This document shows positions 6,893 to 9,021 of a DNA stretch of 9,021 nucleotides, one piece after another (position 1 is the stretch's first letter; the number at the start of each line of letters is the position of its first letter). Position numbers and translations under genes: made by a program. Source of the DNA: JAUXEH01 sp965602945. Its GTDB lineage: Bacteria > Acidobacteriota > Aminicenantia > Aminicenantales > Aminicenantaceae. The notes below the pieces were generated by a model. That model saw only the letters and a program-made list of their open reading frames with translations, was not told the DNA's origin and made no database searches. The DNA lies in contig CBFDBC010000158.1 in assembly GCA_965602945.1 (NCBI GenBank), positions 1 to 9,021 of the forward strand, in the 5' to 3' direction.

Positions 6893-7779
6893 TTCCCGGA
6901 CCTATCGAAGCGGAGGCTGCGCACGCGGCCTGCGTTTAATCTAAATCCGATGATATCCTCGCTTTCGTCCCGGATAAAACGGATACGGTTGGATCCGTAT
7001 GCAAAAAGATCCGGCATAAACGGCACCAAAAAGATCCTGGGGGCCGCCTTGTGTGCGAACACCAACCGGTTTCCTCTGAGCCGCAGGATATATGTGGCGG
7101 GCAGCTCAGGAGAGTTGTATTGTCCTTGATATTCTTTCAGCGCGGATGACGTGGGCGCGTACGTTTCCGCCGGGATGAAGAGGAGAGGAAGCTGCCCGCC
7201 CTGTTTGACCTCCATCTGGAAAGAGTGATCCATACCGGTCCGTTTCTGGAACCTCACCTGGACGGGTTGGCGGGCGTTTTTGAGCTGGAATTCGGACTCT
7301 CCCAGAGCCTGCAGGGTATATCTCGATCCGCGAAGTTTGATCCTCAATTCATCGTTCTCGAACGTGACGACGGCCCTCTGCCAGGCCTCTTCGTTCACGT
7401 ATTCTCCGGCAAAACGTTTGAGGACCTCAGGGGGAATCACATTAGCCGTGGCTTCCGTCTGTTCCGGAAGAGCCGTGGCGTCGGGAGAGGCCGGCTCCTG
7501 CATGAGATGGCCCAGATAGATCTCTGCGATACGGAAACACAGGTCCGTGGGGTTCAGGGCGTCCAGGTTGGCCAGGATGATAACGGAAAAACGCTGATCC
7601 GGGAATTGTACGTAACCGGCACGGTAGCCTCCCAGGGCGCATCCCGGGGTTTCGGTTGTGTCCCAGCGGGAGAAAAGTTCGTCCACTCGTGAGACGTGAT
7701 CTTCCGGGAAAAGCAGGGTGGGCCAGAACGCGAGGATCAGGATCCAGATACCGAGTCTGAGGTTCTGTCGGTTGGGCAT
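6889..7779 (-). CDS. Serine hydrolase remnant, catalytic core deleted, DUF3471-like tail
   Basis: Derived from exported class C beta-lactamase-related serine hydrolases of about 500-600 aa. Residues 1-25 are a signal peptide. Residues 29-49 (VSRVDELFSRWD to PGCAL) match the first helix and strand of the catalytic domain. Residues 51-95 (GYRAGYVQFPDQRFSVIIL, then a DALNPTDLCFRIAEIYL helix) match its last strands and helix. The roughly 300 residues that should lie between, with SxxK, YxN and the third catalytic motif, are missing, joined in frame near codon 50 (7630-7632). Two beta-rich DUF3471-like domains follow (about 115-205 and 215-296). The ORF is open, with AAGGAG at 7786-7791 and a promoter, so a shortened protein may still be made and exported, but it cannot be a serine hydrolase. 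Its stop overlaps the GltS stop by 4 nt, tail to tail. Confidence 0.82.
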   Translation of the reverse strand: MPNRQNLRLGIWILILAFWPTLLFPEDHVSRVDELFSRWDTTETPGCALGGYRAGYVQFPDQRFSVIILANLDALNPTDLCFRIAEIYLGHLMQEPASPDATALPEQTEATANVIPPEVLKRFAGEYVNEEAWQRAVVTFENDELRIKLRGSRYTLQALGESEFQLKNARQPVQVRFQKRTGMDHSFQMEVKQGGQLPLLFIPAETYAPTSSALKEYQGQYNSPELPATYILRLRGNRLVFAHKAAPRIFLVPFMPDLFAYGSNRIRFIRDESEDIIGFRLNAGRVRSLRFDRSGN

Positions 7780-7809
7780 GGATCACTCCTTATTATAGTA
7801 TCTGCTCGA

Positions 7810-7838
7810 ATTATAGGTTCAAGCCTGGGCAAACACAA
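7810..7838 (-). promoter_or_regulatory. Promoter of the serine hydrolase remnant
   Basis: Read leftward, a perfect TATAAT (7810-7815) stands 17 nt after TTGTGT (7833-7838), a weak -35. Transcription would begin near 7803, leaving a leader of about 24 nt that includes the AAGGAG ribosome site at 7786-7791. A second perfect TATAAT at 7792-7797, with TTGAAC at 7817-7822 and a 19-nt spacer, touches the ribosome site and would give an almost leaderless message, so it is less likely to be the working one. Confidence 0.45.
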
Positions 7839-7909
7839 CCCGGCGGAGATCTCAAATAGCCTTTGCGAATTGGAGGGTGGGATATGGAGAGCGGGAGGGA
7901 CCGGATGGC

Positions 7910-7938
7910 TTGACAGGGGAAGAGCCGTATTATACCCT
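7910..7938 (+). promoter_or_regulatory. Promoter of the lipase-glycerol kinase unit
   Basis: A perfect TTGACA (7910-7915) is followed after 15 nt by TATACCCT (7931-7938), the same layout as at 1742-1770. The -10 is either TACCCT with a 17-nt spacer or TATACC with a 15-nt spacer. Transcription would begin near 7945, about 31 nt before the ATG at 7976, leaving room for the GGAGAGGGA ribosome site. Confidence 0.55.
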
Positions 7939-7975
7939 TTGAGATATTTCGACCTCTGGATAAGACGGAGAGGGA

Positions 7976-8854
7976 ATGGAAAAAAAAGGGGACAACACCG
8001 CATATCCCGAAGACGAGTCCGGCACTTTTCCCGCCTTGGACGGTGTCTCTCTGTATGAGCGCTGGTGGCGGCCAAATCTCGAGCCCAAAGCCGGGATCGT
8101 CCTGGTTCACGGGTTGGCTGAACACAGCGGGCGCTATGTCCCGACCGCCAGGTATCTCACTGAGCACGGCTATGCCGTTGACGCCTTTGACCTGCGGGGT
8201 CATGGGAAGTCCGGCGGCCTGCGTCTGTTCATGAACAACTTCGAAGAGTATCTGACCGATCTCGATCTCTTCCTGGATCGGGTCAGGGCCAGGCTGCCCG
8301 GGAGGCCCCTCTTCCTGATGGGCCACAGCATGGGTGCTGTGATCGTGACCTTCTATGCTCTTGACCGGGATCCCAGGGTCAGGGGAGTGGTGCTCAGCGC
8401 CCCGGCGGTCAAGCTGAACGATGAGATGTCACCTCCGCTCCAGAAGATGGCTGCGGCGATAGCGCGTATCCTTCCCAAGCTCAAGACCGTCAAGATCAAC
8501 CAGAACTTCATATCTCGTGATCCGGCCGTAGTCGAGGCCTATGACAGCGATCCACTGATATACCGCAAGCGTGTGCTCATCAAGACCGGTTCGGAGCTGG
8601 TCAGGGCGGGCCGCTACGTTCGAGAACGTATGGATGCCTTCACGCTTCCGATCCTGGTCCTGCAGGGGACGGGAGACCGGATCACAGAGCCGGACGGCAG
8701 CCGCCAGCTTTTCGAAAATGCTGCCTCCGTTGACCGTGAGCTCAAGCTCTATGATGGGTTCTATCATGAGATCCTGAACGAGCCGGAAAAGGATCAGGTG
8801 TGGCAGGATATCGTCGGCTGGCTGAATCTGCACATCCGCAGCGATGACCGCTGA
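7976..8854 (+). CDS. Alpha/beta hydrolase, monoacylglycerol lipase type
   Basis: Cytoplasmic serine hydrolase of 292 aa, the usual size for bacterial monoacylglycerol lipases. The oxyanion block is VLVHGLAEHSGRY (H45-G46), followed by AFDLRGHGKSGG, both typical of this group (Hydrolase_4). The catalytic triad is S118 in GHSMG, D234 in GTGDRITEP and H264 in DGFYHEILNEP. No signal peptide or membrane segment is seen. It probably cleaves monoglycerides or similar esters to fatty acid and glycerol, and the glycerol kinase gene that follows within 20 nt supports this. A lysophospholipase is the main alternative. The start at ATG 7976 follows GGAGAGGGA directly upstream; codons 2-5 form a run of eight A and four G, a possible slippage tract but common enough by chance. 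Confidence 0.9.
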   Translation: MEKKGDNTAYPEDESGTFPALDGVSLYERWWRPNLEPKAGIVLVHGLAEHSGRYVPTARYLTEHGYAVDAFDLRGHGKSGGLRLFMNNFEEYLTDLDLFLDRVRARLPGRPLFLMGHSMGAVIVTFYALDRDPRVRGVVLSAPAVKLNDEMSPPLQKMAAAIARILPKLKTVKINQNFISRDPAVVEAYDSDPLIYRKRVLIKTGSELVRAGRYVRERMDAFTLPILVLQGTGDRITEPDGSRQLFENAASVDRELKLYDGFYHEILNEPEKDQVWQDIVGWLNLHIRSDDR

Positions 8855-8870
8855 ACCCGGTGTGAGCCGT

Positions 8871-9021
8871 ATGTCTCAAGATTACATCCTGGCCATCGAC
8901 CAGGGAACCACCGGTACCATCTCCGTCCTGATCGACCGCAGCGCCCGGATCCGGGCCGGCGCCTACCGCGAGATCACACAGTTCTATCCCCACCCCGGTT
9001 GGGTGGAGCACGATCCGTCCC
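8871..9021 (+). CDS. glpK: Glycerol kinase, N-terminal fragment
   Basis: Phosphorylates glycerol with ATP to glycerol 3-phosphate; FGGY sugar-kinase family. The first 50 codons are present and the gene runs off the right edge. The start MSQDYILAIDQGTTGT holds the phosphate-binding loop DQGTT, and REITQFYPHPGWVEHDP is the hallmark glycerol-kinase segment (E. coli GlpK reads YPKPGWVEHDP). The PHPGWVEHD block separates it from xylulose and gluconate kinases. The start is uncertain: ATG 8871 has a weak GGTG site 8 nt upstream; GTG 8862 and ATG 8844 are in frame, and the last would overlap the lipase gene by 11 nt. Either way the two genes are probably co-transcribed and may be translationally coupled. 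Confidence 0.88.
   Translation, partial: MSQDYILAIDQGTTGTISVLIDRSARIRAGAYREITQFYPHPGWVEHDPS

Noticed and set aside
7225..7692. Open reading frame of 155 codons on the plus strand across the serine hydrolase remnant
   Set aside because: No ribosome site or recognisable domain; the minus strand has a signal peptide, family strands and DUF3471-like domains.
7976..7991. A8-G4 tract at the lipase start as a phase-variation switch
   Set aside because: Eight A followed by four G is too short and too common to support phase variation without population data; it encodes an ordinary Glu-Lys-Lys-Gly.

Overview
The window is G+C-rich bacterial DNA, tightly packed, with eight protein genes, two of them cut by the window edges. 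No RNA genes, insertion sequences, CRISPR arrays or long repeats were seen. Five of the eight products carry an N-terminal export signal. The mix of exported hydrolases, a DUF4097-like exported protein, a serine hydrolase with DUF3471-like tail domains and a rubredoxin-fused glutamate synthase-type enzyme would fit a saprophytic, probably anaerobic or microaerophilic bacterium of the Acidobacteriota/Aminicenantes or deltaproteobacterial kind. That placement rests on protein style only and is weak.

Layout. At the left edge a leftward gene (1-120, partial) starts with a signal peptide. Divergent from it is an exported or lipid-anchored alkaline phosphatase of the PhoA fold (341-1714), preceded by a promoter with a perfect TTGACA box. 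A 174-nt gap with a promoter and a foldable leader leads into three collinear genes: an exported M20 amidohydrolase of the AbgB type (1889-3436), an exported gamma-glutamyltransferase-family protein (3456-5333), and a rubredoxin/glutamate-synthase FMN-domain fusion (5405-6892). The last one converges on a leftward gene (6889-7779) encoding a shortened serine hydrolase. A divergent intergenic region with one promoter per direction separates this from a rightward pair: a monoacylglycerol lipase-type alpha/beta hydrolase (7976-8854) and the start of glycerol kinase (8871 to the right edge).

How the genes may work together. The lipase plus glycerol kinase pair makes sense as glycerol release and phosphorylation. 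The central three genes pair two exported hydrolases, from families that attack glutamyl or N-acyl-amino-acid amide bonds, with a cytoplasmic redox enzyme from the glutamate synthase family. Together with the phosphatase this suggests scavenging of organic N and P, but this is inference: the GGT-like protein lacks the arginine that normally grips the glutamyl alpha-carboxylate, so its substrate may not be a gamma-glutamyl compound.

Most notable points: (1) the serine hydrolase has its signal peptide and first strand joined in frame directly to the end of the catalytic domain, so the whole active site is missing; (2) the GGT homologue has altered donor-binding residues; (3) the rubredoxin-GltS fusion has no glutaminase domain; (4) two separate transcription units share an identical promoter layout, TTGAC(T/A)-N15-TATACCCT.
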